NCBI RefSeq assembly: GCF_014251815.1
Contig: NZ_CP059202.1
Location: forward strand, 248,001-312,000
Direction of reading: 5' to 3'
DNA: 64,000 nucleotides
Origin: Blattabacterium cuenoti
GTDB lineage: Bacteria > Bacteroidota > Bacteroidia > Flavobacteriales > Blattabacteriaceae
Shown here in pieces: positions 55,786 to 63,946 of the stretch. The notes under the pieces were generated by a model. That model was not told the DNA's origin. It did no database searches and was given only the letters and a program-made list of their open reading frames with translations. Numbering within the stretch: position 1 is the first letter of the stretch; the number at the start of each line of letters is the position of its first letter. The position numbers and the translations under genes are program-made.

Positions 55786-56865
55786 TTACTTAATTTGATT
55801 CTGAATTTTTATAGATTCTTGATGCAATAGTTTAAAAACTCCTTCAATAAATTCTTCAGAAATCCCTAAACTTTTCCCTAAAGTCAAAGACTTTTTCATA
55901 ATATCTTTCCATCTTCTGGGTTGAAAAATCGCAATATCTGAAGATCTTTTCAAAGATCCTAATTTTTTTGAAATGTTCATTCTTTCGGACAAAAGCGCAA
56001 TAAGATTTTCATCTAGTTCATCAATTAAAATTCGAAAAGAATCTAAATGTCTTTCACTTTTTTGATCACATTTTTCAATATATGTTAATTCTTTTAACAT
56101 TTCCAAAAGATTTTCAGGTGTGATTTGTTGTTGAGCATCACTCCAAGCATGATCTGGATCACAATGACTTTCTATCATCAATCCTTCATATTGAAAATGA
56201 TAAGCTTTTTTTGCTATATCTAAAATTCCTTCTTTATTTCCACAAATATGTGAAGGATCACATAGAATAGGAATTCTAGGAAGAAGACTCCTAAAATTTA
56301 ATAAAAGATTCCAATTAGGTTGATTACGATATTTTGAGTTTTTATAGGTATAAAATCCACGGTGTATGACTCCTAATTTTCTAATCCCTTTTCTCAATAA
56401 ACGTTCTAAAGCTCCTATCCACAATTCCATATCAGGATGAATCGGGTTTTTAACCAAAATGATTTTATTATTTGCTCCTTCCAGTTCCAGAGCGTCCGCT
56501 ATTTCTTGAATTGTAAAAGGACTAGCTGTACTTCTAGCTCCTATCCAAAGAATATCTATTCCAAAAGAAATGGATAATTTCACATGTTCTGCATTTGCTA
56601 CTTCTGTAGCCACCATTAATCCTGTGCTATTTTTAACCTTATGTAGCCATTCCAGTCCTTTTTTTCCAATTCCTTCGAAATTGTTAGGCTTGGTTCTAGG
56701 TTTCCATATTCCAGCTCTAAATGCTTGAACATAGGAGGGATTCAGTCTATTGGCTGTTTCTAATATTTGTTGCTCACTTTCTGCACTACAAGGACCAGAC
56801 AGAATGAAAGGTTGATTCCACTTATCAATCCAAGATCTATCTATGCTACTATTCAATTTTTCCAT
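55786..56865 (-). CDS. aroF: Bifunctional DAHP synthase / chorismate mutase
   Basis: Catalyses the first step of the shikimate route and conversion of chorismate to prephenate. From ATG 56865 it has 359 residues; a GTG one codon earlier is also open. The type I-beta DAHP synthase domain (about 1-262) has GPCSAES, WKPRTKP, GARSTASPF, VKNPIHPD, IHRGF and CDPSHICG. An AroQ-type chorismate mutase occupies about 270-359 (RILIDELDENLIALLSERM). It is the last gene of the Phe/Tyr operon. Confidence 0.92.
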   Translation of the reverse strand: MEKLNSSIDRSWIDKWNQPFILSGPCSAESEQQILETANRLNPSYVQAFRAGIWKPRTKPNNFEGIGKKGLEWLHKVKNSTGLMVATEVANAEHVKLSISFGIDILWIGARSTASPFTIQEIADALELEGANNKIILVKNPIHPDMELWIGALERLLRKGIRKLGVIHRGFYTYKNSKYRNQPNWNLLLNFRSLLPRIPILCDPSHICGNKEGILDIAKKAYHFQYEGLMIESHCDPDHAWSDAQQQITPENLLEMLKELTYIEKCDQKSERHLDSFRILIDELDENLIALLSERMNISKKLGSLKRSSDIAIFQPRRWKDIMKKSLTLGKSLGISEEFIEGVFKLLHQESIKIQNQIK

Positions 56866-56880
56866 CACAATACATTTAAT

Positions 56881-57732
56881 TTACACATATTTTTTTTTAT
56901 TTTTTATATTGTTTGCTTTTTTCATATATTGATTGATTTCATGAAATTCTTTGTTTATTAAATGATTACGAAATTTATTTAAATGATCAATATAAAAATC
57001 TACAGCTTGAATCAGATTCACTCTATTCGAAATAAAAATAGGCAACCATGTTTCAGGCTTACTTTTTGCTAAACGTGTAGTTGAATCCAATCCACTCCCC
57101 ATCATATTATTAAAAATTTTTTCTTTATTTTTAAATTTTTTTAAAACTGTACTAGCTAAAGCAAAGGAAACTACATGAGGTAAATGAGATATATAGGCAA
57201 TATATAAATCATGTTCTTTAGAAGTCATATAAATCATACGCATGTTCATAATAGAATATATTTTTTTCACTACGTCCATTGCATCTGGAGCACTAAGTTC
57301 AGAATCACAAATGATACATTTTTTTTTATAAAATAAATCAGGATGAGCTGAAATAGGACCAGAATTTTCAATTCCTGCAATAGGGTGTGTGGCAACAAAA
57401 CGACTCCTTTTAGGATGAGAAAAAATCCTATTATAAATATCATACTTAGTGGATCCTGTATCTAAAATAACTGTATCCATATTGATTCTATTCAGAATAC
57501 TTGTAATTATTTTTTCTATTCCATCTACGGGAATAGATAAAATAATTACTGAAGATTGCATAATGAGATCCTGTAAAGGAATAATATCGTCTACAATTCC
57601 AAGTTTTACAGCATGCAAAGCATTTTCTTTATTAGAATCTATTCCTAGAAATTTATCGCCAAAATTTGATTTTCTTAATCCTAAACCAATAGATCCCCCA
57701 ATCAATCCTAATCCTATTATTCCAATATTCAT
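56881..57732 (-). CDS. tyrA: Prephenate dehydrogenase
   Basis: Oxidises prephenate to 4-hydroxyphenylpyruvate for tyrosine. The 283 residues start with the NAD-binding motif GIIGLGLIGGSIGLGL. The catalytic histidine region is THPIAGIENSGP (about 115-126), followed by a helical dimerisation domain (HDLYIAYISHLPHVVSFALA). No regulatory ACT domain is attached. It overlaps the upstream aminotransferase by 4 bases and precedes aroF by 15 bases. Confidence 0.94.
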   Translation of the reverse strand: MNIGIIGLGLIGGSIGLGLRKSNFGDKFLGIDSNKENALHAVKLGIVDDIIPLQDLIMQSSVIILSIPVDGIEKIITSILNRINMDTVILDTGSTKYDIYNRIFSHPKRSRFVATHPIAGIENSGPISAHPDLFYKKKCIICDSELSAPDAMDVVKKIYSIMNMRMIYMTSKEHDLYIAYISHLPHVVSFALASTVLKKFKNKEKIFNNMMGSGLDSTTRLAKSKPETWLPIFISNRVNLIQAVDFYIDHLNKFRNHLINKEFHEINQYMKKANNIKNKKKYV

Positions 57733-58874
57733 GAAAAAATTCTATTTTTTGCCTGTTCCAAAACTTTTATTGGACAACACATAGAAAACCTTATATATCC
57801 TCTTCCATTACGACCAAACACTCTACCAGGTGTGACAAATATGTGATAAGTTTTTAAAAAATTTTCTGACCATATATGATCATTTTTATCTGCACCGGTG
57901 ATTTTTGCCCAAACAAATATTCCAGAATTTTCTTTGGCATATTTTAAATGTAAATAATCACATATCTCCCATATTATTTTTCTTCTTTGAAAATACTCTC
58001 TATTAAGTTTTTCAAACCATTTTGAATCATGTTTCATGGCTTCTATGGCTCCAATTTGTATTGGATAATACATACCAGAATCCATTTGACTTTTTATCTT
58101 CAATATATTACGAATAAATTCTTTTTTTCCTATTATCATTCCGATACGCCAACCAGGCATATTGTGACTTTTACTTAAAGAATTTAATTCCAAAGCTATA
58201 TCTTTTGCCCCTTTTACGTTAAAAATACTTAAAGGACGTTCTTGATTTAAGATAAAACTATAAGGGTTATCATAAATGAGTAATACACGATTTTTTTTTG
58301 CAAATAGAACGATTTTTTTTAATTCTTCAAAAGAAATTGTAGCTCCTGTAGGCATGTGAGGATAATTAATCCACATCATCTTTGCTTTTGTTCCAGACAG
58401 ATTTTCCAATCTTGGAATCCAATTTTCATCCTCATAAAGATCATAATAAATAATTTTTGCTTCCAAAAGTTTTGATACAGAGGAATAAGTAGGATATCCA
58501 GGGTCCGGAATTAATACCTCATCCCCTTGATCTAAATAAGACATACTTATATGCATAATTCCTTCCTTAGAACCCATTAACGGCAAAATTTCATTGTTAG
58601 GATTAACATCAACTTGATATACTTTTTTATACCAATTAGAAATAGAATTTCTTAGAGGTTCAATTCCAATATAGCTTTGATAAGTATTAGCATGCTTTAA
58701 TTCTGACGCTTTTTTCATTTTATGTACCACCCCATATGGGGGAAGAATATCAGGATTTCCAATTCCCAAATTAATGATTTTTATCCCCTTTTTTTCAAGA
58801 CTATGAATTTTCTTCATTTTCTCTGAAAAAAAATATTCCGATATTTGATACGTTCTTTTAGCTGCTGCAATCAT
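57729..58874 (-). CDS. Class I aminotransferase in the Phe/Tyr operon (probable aromatic aminotransferase)
   Basis: A 381-residue PLP enzyme with the lysine K235 in NSLSKSHNMPGWRIGM and IYDNPYSF ahead of it. By sequence it resembles the LL-diaminopimelate/DapC-like aminotransferase group. Its position between pheA and tyrA, with overlapping start and stop codons on both sides, argues that it transaminates phenylpyruvate and 4-hydroxyphenylpyruvate. A role in lysine synthesis cannot be excluded, since dapF is present and other dap genes are outside the window. Confidence 0.85.
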   Translation of the reverse strand: MIAAAKRTYQISEYFFSEKMKKIHSLEKKGIKIINLGIGNPDILPPYGVVHKMKKASELKHANTYQSYIGIEPLRNSISNWYKKVYQVDVNPNNEILPLMGSKEGIMHISMSYLDQGDEVLIPDPGYPTYSSVSKLLEAKIIYYDLYEDENWIPRLENLSGTKAKMMWINYPHMPTGATISFEELKKIVLFAKKNRVLLIYDNPYSFILNQERPLSIFNVKGAKDIALELNSLSKSHNMPGWRIGMIIGKKEFIRNILKIKSQMDSGMYYPIQIGAIEAMKHDSKWFEKLNREYFQRRKIIWEICDYLHLKYAKENSGIFVWAKITGADKNDHIWSENFLKTYHIFVTPGRVFGRNGRGYIRFSMCCPIKVLEQAKNRIFS

Positions 58875-59710
58875 TAGGATCTTATTCTACCATTTTTATA
58901 TTCTCCCATAACATATAATTGATGAAGACAAGGAATTTTTTGTATTTTTTTTTTCATTTTTTCATAATCTTTTATATTGTTAAATATAATATCCACATAA
59001 AATGAATATTCCCAAGGTCTTTGTATTATAGGAATGGATTGTATTTTCGTCATGTTAATCCCAAGACTAGATATCATACTCAATATTTGAGATAAACTAC
59101 CAGTAGTGTGCAATATTTTAAATATTAGTGAAGCTTTGTTAAAAGAATCATTTTTTTCTTGATAATAATTTGTAATAATAAAAAATCTAGTAAAATTACT
59201 AGCAATAGTTTGTATATTCTTGGAAAGAATCTCTAAATCATATTCTTTAGCTGCATTTTCAGATGCTATTGCAGCCAAACCTTTTTTTTTGCATGTAGAA
59301 ATATATTTAGCAGCAGCAGCTGTATCTGAATATTCTGATATTTTTATATCAGGATGTGCATCTATAAACAATTCACATTGTAAAATAGCCATAGGATGAG
59401 AATATATTTCTTGAATATCTTTTATATTTTGTCCAGGGTAAGCCATGAGATGATGTTGTATTGGCATATACACTTCTCCCACTATTTTTAAATTATATTC
59501 GGATAAAAGACTGTAATTTGTCAGAATTGTTCCCGCTATGCTATTTTCTATAGCCATAACTCCAACATCTACATCAGATTTTGCAACGCAAGTTACCAAT
59601 TCCCTAAAAGAAGTGCATTCCATCAACTTATAATTACATCCTTCAAAATATCTGGAAACAGCTGCATGATGAAAACACCCCTTAACTCCTTGTATCGCTA
59701 TTTTTTTCAT
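58874..59710 (-). CDS. pheA: Prephenate dehydratase with ACT domain
   Basis: Converts prephenate to phenylpyruvate. The 278 residues have a catalytic part (1-185) with the TRF motif in ASNFTRFFII, and a C-terminal ACT domain. The ACT motifs that bind phenylalanine in E. coli are altered: GALV corresponds to TGSLSQ and ESRP to QSIP, so feedback control may differ. I recall a similar sequence in other Bacteroidetes. No chorismate mutase is fused; that activity is on aroF. It heads the four-gene operon. Confidence 0.93.
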   Translation of the reverse strand: MKKIAIQGVKGCFHHAAVSRYFEGCNYKLMECTSFRELVTCVAKSDVDVGVMAIENSIAGTILTNYSLLSEYNLKIVGEVYMPIQHHLMAYPGQNIKDIQEIYSHPMAILQCELFIDAHPDIKISEYSDTAAAAKYISTCKKKGLAAIASENAAKEYDLEILSKNIQTIASNFTRFFIITNYYQEKNDSFNKASLIFKILHTTGSLSQILSMISSLGINMTKIQSIPIIQRPWEYSFYVDIIFNNIKDYEKMKKKIQKIPCLHQLYVMGEYKNGRIRS

Positions 59711-59785
59711 GAAATCAAAACAAATACAAAAAAAAAGAATAAAAAAAAGATTGAATCACTATCAATCAAGCGATAAAATTTGAAG

Positions 59786-59793
59786 CAAATATA
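59786..59793 (-). promoter_or_regulatory. Candidate promoter of the pheA-aat-tyrA-aroF operon
   Basis: TATATTTG on the minus strand matches TAnnTTTG, 75 bases before the pheA ATG. ATTG lies 20 bases upstream, close to the TTTG -33 element. The 75-base leader contains no leader peptide or attenuator that I could recognise. Confidence 0.45.
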
Positions 59794-59856
59794 AAAAATT
59801 ATTCTATTTTATACAATTTTTTTAATTTTTTTATAGATTAAATTGAAATGATTAAA

Positions 59857-59875
59857 TGTCAACTATGAATTGACA
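59857..59875. promoter_or_regulatory. Inverted repeat in the pheA-mntH gap, possible operator
   Basis: TGTCAA and TTGACA form a perfect 6-base inverted repeat with 7 bases between. It lies 62 bases before the mntH ATG in the longest gene-free stretch of the window. It could bind a metal-responsive repressor, but none is encoded here. It does not match the Fur box. Confidence 0.3.
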
Positions 59876-59937
59876 ATAAAAATAAAAGATGAAAACGGTT
59901 AACTTTATATTTTCGTATTCTACTATTTTATTTCATT

Positions 59938-61278
59938 ATGAAAAAGAAAAAATCTTCTATAGGATGGAGGAATGAAAACAAGCGCCCTTCTCTTTCTGAA
60001 GTTTTTTCTTCCGTTTCTGTTCCTCAACAGAAAGGAATATGGAAAAAACTTTTTGCTTTTACTGGTCCAGGATTATTGATTGCTGTAGGATATATGGATC
60101 CAGGAAATTGGGCGACAGACATTGCTGGAGGGGCCAAATTTGGTTATATGCTTTTATCCGTTATTTTTATATCAAATTTTTTTGCTATTATTTTACAACA
60201 TTTAGCTTTAAAATTAGGAATTGTTTGTGAAAGAGATTTAGCACAAGCTTGTAGAGATCATTATTCTCCCTTTATTAGTTTTATTCTATGGATTTTATGT
60301 GAAATCGCTATTGCAGCTTGTGATTTAGCTGAAATCATTGGGACTGTATTAGCCTTAAAATTACTTTTGGGGATTCCTATTACATGGGGGGTATTAATTA
60401 CAGCTATAGATGTTTTAATTATTCTATTCTTCCAATATAAAGGGTTTAGATACATTGAAAGTGTAGTCGCTGTTTTAATTTTTACAATTTTAGTTTGTTT
60501 TAGTTTTGAAATTATTAGTTCAAAACCTGAAATTTTTCCCATCCTAAAAGGAATTATTCCTGATCCTGAAATTATGAAAAACTCGCATTCTTTTTATATA
60601 TCTATAGGAATATTAGGAGCCACGGTAATGCCTCACAATCTTTATCTTCACTCAAGTATCATACAAACCAGAAATTATCCACGTACTATTGAAGGAAAAA
60701 AAATGGCGATAAAATATGCGACCATAGACAGCACTTTATCTTTATCCTTAGCATTTTTTATCAATGCTGCTATATTAATTATATCTGCAGCCACTTTTCA
60801 TAAAGCTGGACATACAGAAGTTGCAGATATTATGGATGCACATAAACTTCTAACTCCTATACTAGGGTCTAGCTTAGCTGGAGTTTTTTTTGCATTAGCT
60901 TTATTAGCATCAGGACAAAATTCAACATTAACTGGAACTTTAGCTGGACAAATAGTTATGGAAGGATTTCTGAATATAAAACTAAAACCTTGGATTCGAA
61001 GATTAATCACAAGACTTCTGGCTATTGTTCCAGCTATGATCGTCTCTATTGTTTATGGAGAAAAGGGGACAACTGAATTATTGATAATTAGTCAAATCAT
61101 TTTATCAATACAACTCAGCTTTGCTATTATCCCATTAGTGAATTTTACAGGAGATTATGAAAAAATGGGATCATTTGTCAATGGTATAATTTTAAAAATA
61201 TCATCTTGGTTTATTACAATTATCATTGTGTTACTCAATTTGTTTTTATTATATGATACTTTCTTGGGAAGAAGATGA
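59938..61278 (+). CDS. mntH: Nramp-family divalent metal transporter MntH
   Basis: Proton-coupled Mn(II)/Fe(II) importer with 446 residues and eleven or so helices. The metal-site motifs are intact: DPGN at residues 54-57 in helix 1 and MPH at 231-233 in helix 6. Its last 30 bases overlap the 3' end of convergent rplI. It is divergent from the aromatic operon with a 227-base gap that holds an inverted repeat and a weak TATATTTT box. Manganese and iron cannot be distinguished from sequence. Confidence 0.94.
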   Translation: MKKKKSSIGWRNENKRPSLSEVFSSVSVPQQKGIWKKLFAFTGPGLLIAVGYMDPGNWATDIAGGAKFGYMLLSVIFISNFFAIILQHLALKLGIVCERDLAQACRDHYSPFISFILWILCEIAIAACDLAEIIGTVLALKLLLGIPITWGVLITAIDVLIILFFQYKGFRYIESVVAVLIFTILVCFSFEIISSKPEIFPILKGIIPDPEIMKNSHSFYISIGILGATVMPHNLYLHSSIIQTRNYPRTIEGKKMAIKYATIDSTLSLSLAFFINAAILIISAATFHKAGHTEVADIMDAHKLLTPILGSSLAGVFFALALLASGQNSTLTGTLAGQIVMEGFLNIKLKPWIRRLITRLLAIVPAMIVSIVYGEKGTTELLIISQIILSIQLSFAIIPLVNFTGDYEKMGSFVNGIILKISSWFITIIIVLLNLFLLYDTFLGRR

Positions 61279-61719
61279 GAATACTTCAAAATTTAACGTA
61301 AACTCGCGTTTACGATGTAAACGAATACTTGCCTGATATTTTCCTATTGTTTTAATAATTTTATTTCCAGGAATTCTAATAAATTTTTTATCTATAGAGA
61401 TTCCTTTTTCATTCAAAACTTTCATCAGATACTGATTATTAATTGATCCGAAAAGTTTTCCTCCTTTACTTACTTTAACTGGTATTTTAATAGTTAATTT
61501 TTTTAGTTTTTCTTCTATATCTTTCGATTTTTCAATTAAAAAACTTTCTTTTTTAGAACGTTGTTTCAATATTTCATGAGTACTTTTTATAATTCCAGGT
61601 AACGCTAAAACAGCATATCCTTTAGGAATTAGATAGTTTCTTGCATAACCTGGTTTTACATCTAATTCATCATATTGAAACCCTAAATTTTCTACGTCTT
61701 CTTTGAGAATAATTTTCAT
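61249..61719 (-). CDS. rplI: 50S ribosomal protein L9
   Basis: A 156-residue large-subunit protein. The N-terminal RNA-binding domain has MKIILKEDVENLGFQYDELDVKPGYARNYLIPKGYA, then a long charged helix (about 43-75) and a C-terminal domain with GGKLFGSINNQ. It ends the rpsF-rpsR-rplI operon, one base after rpsR. The C-terminal tail overlaps mntH by 30 bases in the antisense direction. Confidence 0.97.
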   Translation of the reverse strand: MKIILKEDVENLGFQYDELDVKPGYARNYLIPKGYAVLALPGIIKSTHEILKQRSKKESFLIEKSKDIEEKLKKLTIKIPVKVSKGGKLFGSINNQYLMKVLNEKGISIDKKFIRIPGNKIIKTIGKYQASIRLHRKREFTLNFEVFSSSSQESII

Positions 61720-61720
61720 T

Positions 61721-62023
61721 TTATCTTAAATCGTCTGTAACAAAAGGTAATAGACCAATCTGTCTACATCTCTTAATAGCCGCATTTAATTTATTTTGAT
61801 TTTTTTGTAAAGTGCCTGTAATACGACGTGGTAAAATTTTTCCTTGCGCATTCAGAAATTTTATTAAAAAAGTAGGATCTTTATAATCTATATATTTAAT
61901 ATTTCTTTGTTCAAAGAAACAATATTTTTTTTCTACTTTAGTTTCTATTTTAATAGGAGATAAATATCTTAATTCATTCTCTCCTCCTTGTTTTGTCTGT
62001 TGATGGGTTTCTTCTAATGTCAT
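61721..62023 (-). CDS. rpsR: 30S ribosomal protein S18
   Basis: A 100-residue small-subunit protein that pairs with S6 on the platform. The core IDYKDPTFLIKFLNAQGKILPRRITGT and QNKLNAAIKRCRQIGLLPF are typical of S18. The N-terminal extension of about 35 residues is longer than in E. coli. It lies between rpsF and rplI with gaps of 1-2 bases. Confidence 0.97.
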   Translation of the reverse strand: MTLEETHQQTKQGGENELRYLSPIKIETKVEKKYCFFEQRNIKYIDYKDPTFLIKFLNAQGKILPRRITGTLQKNQNKLNAAIKRCRQIGLLPFVTDDLR

Positions 62024-62025
62024 AA

Positions 62026-62370
62026 TTATTCATCTTTTTTTAAGAATTTTTTTCTTCTCCTTTCAGCATATTCTATTCCATATTTATTTAATTTTACAGT
62101 TAAAAAACGTAAAACGCGCTCATCCTGTCTTAATTTCAATTCAAAATTAGAAACTGAATCAGAATTAAACAAAAATTCAAATAAGTGATAACAACCGCTT
62201 TGTTTTTTTTGAATAGGATAAGCGAATTTTTTTAATCCCCAATGTTCCTGATGAATAATTTTTCCTTTTTTTTGCATGATATAATTTTCGTATTCTTTTG
62301 CTGTTTCTTTTGCTTGATCATCAGATAATATAGGAGTTATTATTATGATATTTTCATAATGTTTAAACAT
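62026..62370 (-). CDS. rpsF: 30S ribosomal protein S6
   Basis: First gene of the rpsF-rpsR-rplI operon, 114 residues. The ferredoxin-like fold is seen in YENIIIITPILSDDQAKE, WGLKKFAYPIQKKQSGCYHLFEF and LRQDERVLRFLTVKL. The lysine-rich C terminus is normal for the group. In E. coli the operon also holds priB, which is absent here. It starts 53 bases after the gltX stop; a one-mismatch -7 box (TAGATTTA) lies in that gap. Confidence 0.97.
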   Translation of the reverse strand: MFKHYENIIIITPILSDDQAKETAKEYENYIMQKKGKIIHQEHWGLKKFAYPIQKKQSGCYHLFEFLFNSDSVSNFELKLRQDERVLRFLTVKLNKYGIEYAERRRKKFLKKDE

Positions 62371-62423
62371 TGAATTTTTTTAAATGTAAATCTATATTTT
62401 TATATTCTTTTTTCAAAAATATT

Positions 62424-63926
62424 CTATATTTTTTCTTTTATTTGATTGATCAATTCTTGAATACGTTTTATACTTTCCTCTTTTCCTAGCATTTCTAAAA
62501 TTATGAAAACATCAATTCCTTTTAGGGAACCCACTAAAGATAAACGAAGTAATTGCATGATTTTATGTTTATTTTTTATTTTTTGAAACAAAAACCTTAA
62601 ATATACAGACGTAAATTGATTTATATCATATAATAGTATTTTTGCTTTCTCCAATTGAATAATGGTATTTTCATGACAAATTTTTTTAAAAAAATTGTCT
62701 TCATAAAAACTAGGAGAAATAAAAAAATAAAAAGAATGTTCCCATATTTCATGAATAAAATGAATTCTATCCATTGTTAAATGGATTACTTTCCATAAAT
62801 AATCTTTTTTACAGAAAATAGAACGTGTTTTGATTTCTTTGAAAAGAAATGAAAATATTTCTTCCTCTTTTTCATTTAAATGTTTTTTATTGAACCAATT
62901 TGCTTTTTTAATATCAAAATAAACACTAGATTTAGTTATTCTTTCTAAAGAAAATAAATTGATTAATTCTTGTAAAGAGAAAATTTCCCTTTTTCCTCCA
63001 GGATTCCATCCTAATAAAGCTAACATATTCACAAATGCTTCTGGTAAATAACCTAATTCCCTATATCCTGGTATAATAGTTTTTGGAGTTTTCCATTGTA
63101 TAGGATATATAGGAAAATTTGAACTATCTGTATTTCTTTTACTAATTTTTCCTTTTCCATTATTTTTCAAAATTAAAGGCAAATGTGCAAAATGAGGAGG
63201 AGTCCAATCTAAAGCCCTATATAACAATAAATGTAAAGACATAGATGGGATCCATTCTTCTCCTCTGATCACATGAGTAATTTTCATTAAATGATCGTCT
63301 ATTGTATTAGCTAAATGATAAGTAGCTCCTCCATCCGATTTTAATAAAATTTTATCGTCTAGGTGATCTGTATTCACAATTATATTGCCATGTATGATAT
63401 CATACATTTTCAATTTTTCTCCAGGTTTTATTTTAAATCGAATCACATAAGAACAAGACTGCAGTTTATCATGTAATTGCTCTTTCGTTATAGTTAACGA
63501 ATTATTCATATTCATTCTGTTTTTATAATTATAAGAAAAAACTAACCCACGATGATTCCATTCTTTTATTTTTTTATCAATATCTTGATTTGTATCAAAT
63601 GCATAATAAGCATACCCTTTTTTGAGTAATTTATTAATATACATACGATAAATATTACTTCTTTTAGATTGATAATAAGGAGAATAAGGCCCTCCATATC
63701 CAACTCCTTCATCAGGTTCTATGTGGCACCATTTTAATGTTTCCAAAATATATGATTCAGAATTCTCAACAAATCTTTTTCTATCAGTATCTTCTATTCT
63801 AAGAATAAATGTTCCACCATATTTTTTAGCAAAAAGATAGTTATATAATGCTGTTCTGATTCCACCTAAATGAAGTGGCCCTGTAGGACTAGGAGCAAAA
63901 CGAACTCTAACAGAATGTAGCGACAT
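62424..63926 (-). CDS. gltX: Glutamyl-tRNA synthetase
   Basis: Class I synthetase, 500 residues. The HIGH-type motif is in FAPSPTGPLHLGGIRTALYN (about residues 10-29) and the KMSKS-type motif is GKISKRN (about 257-263). The C-terminal anticodon-binding domain is complete. Whether it also charges tRNA-Gln for a GatCAB route, common in Bacteroidetes, cannot be decided here; glnS is not in the window. It starts 20 bases after the mnmE stop. Confidence 0.96.
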   Translation of the reverse strand: MSLHSVRVRFAPSPTGPLHLGGIRTALYNYLFAKKYGGTFILRIEDTDRKRFVENSESYILETLKWCHIEPDEGVGYGGPYSPYYQSKRSNIYRMYINKLLKKGYAYYAFDTNQDIDKKIKEWNHRGLVFSYNYKNRMNMNNSLTITKEQLHDKLQSCSYVIRFKIKPGEKLKMYDIIHGNIIVNTDHLDDKILLKSDGGATYHLANTIDDHLMKITHVIRGEEWIPSMSLHLLLYRALDWTPPHFAHLPLILKNNGKGKISKRNTDSSNFPIYPIQWKTPKTIIPGYRELGYLPEAFVNMLALLGWNPGGKREIFSLQELINLFSLERITKSSVYFDIKKANWFNKKHLNEKEEEIFSFLFKEIKTRSIFCKKDYLWKVIHLTMDRIHFIHEIWEHSFYFFISPSFYEDNFFKKICHENTIIQLEKAKILLYDINQFTSVYLRFLFQKIKNKHKIMQLLRLSLVGSLKGIDVFIILEMLGKEESIKRIQELINQIKEKI

Positions 63927-63946
63927 AATTAATTAATTGATAAATC

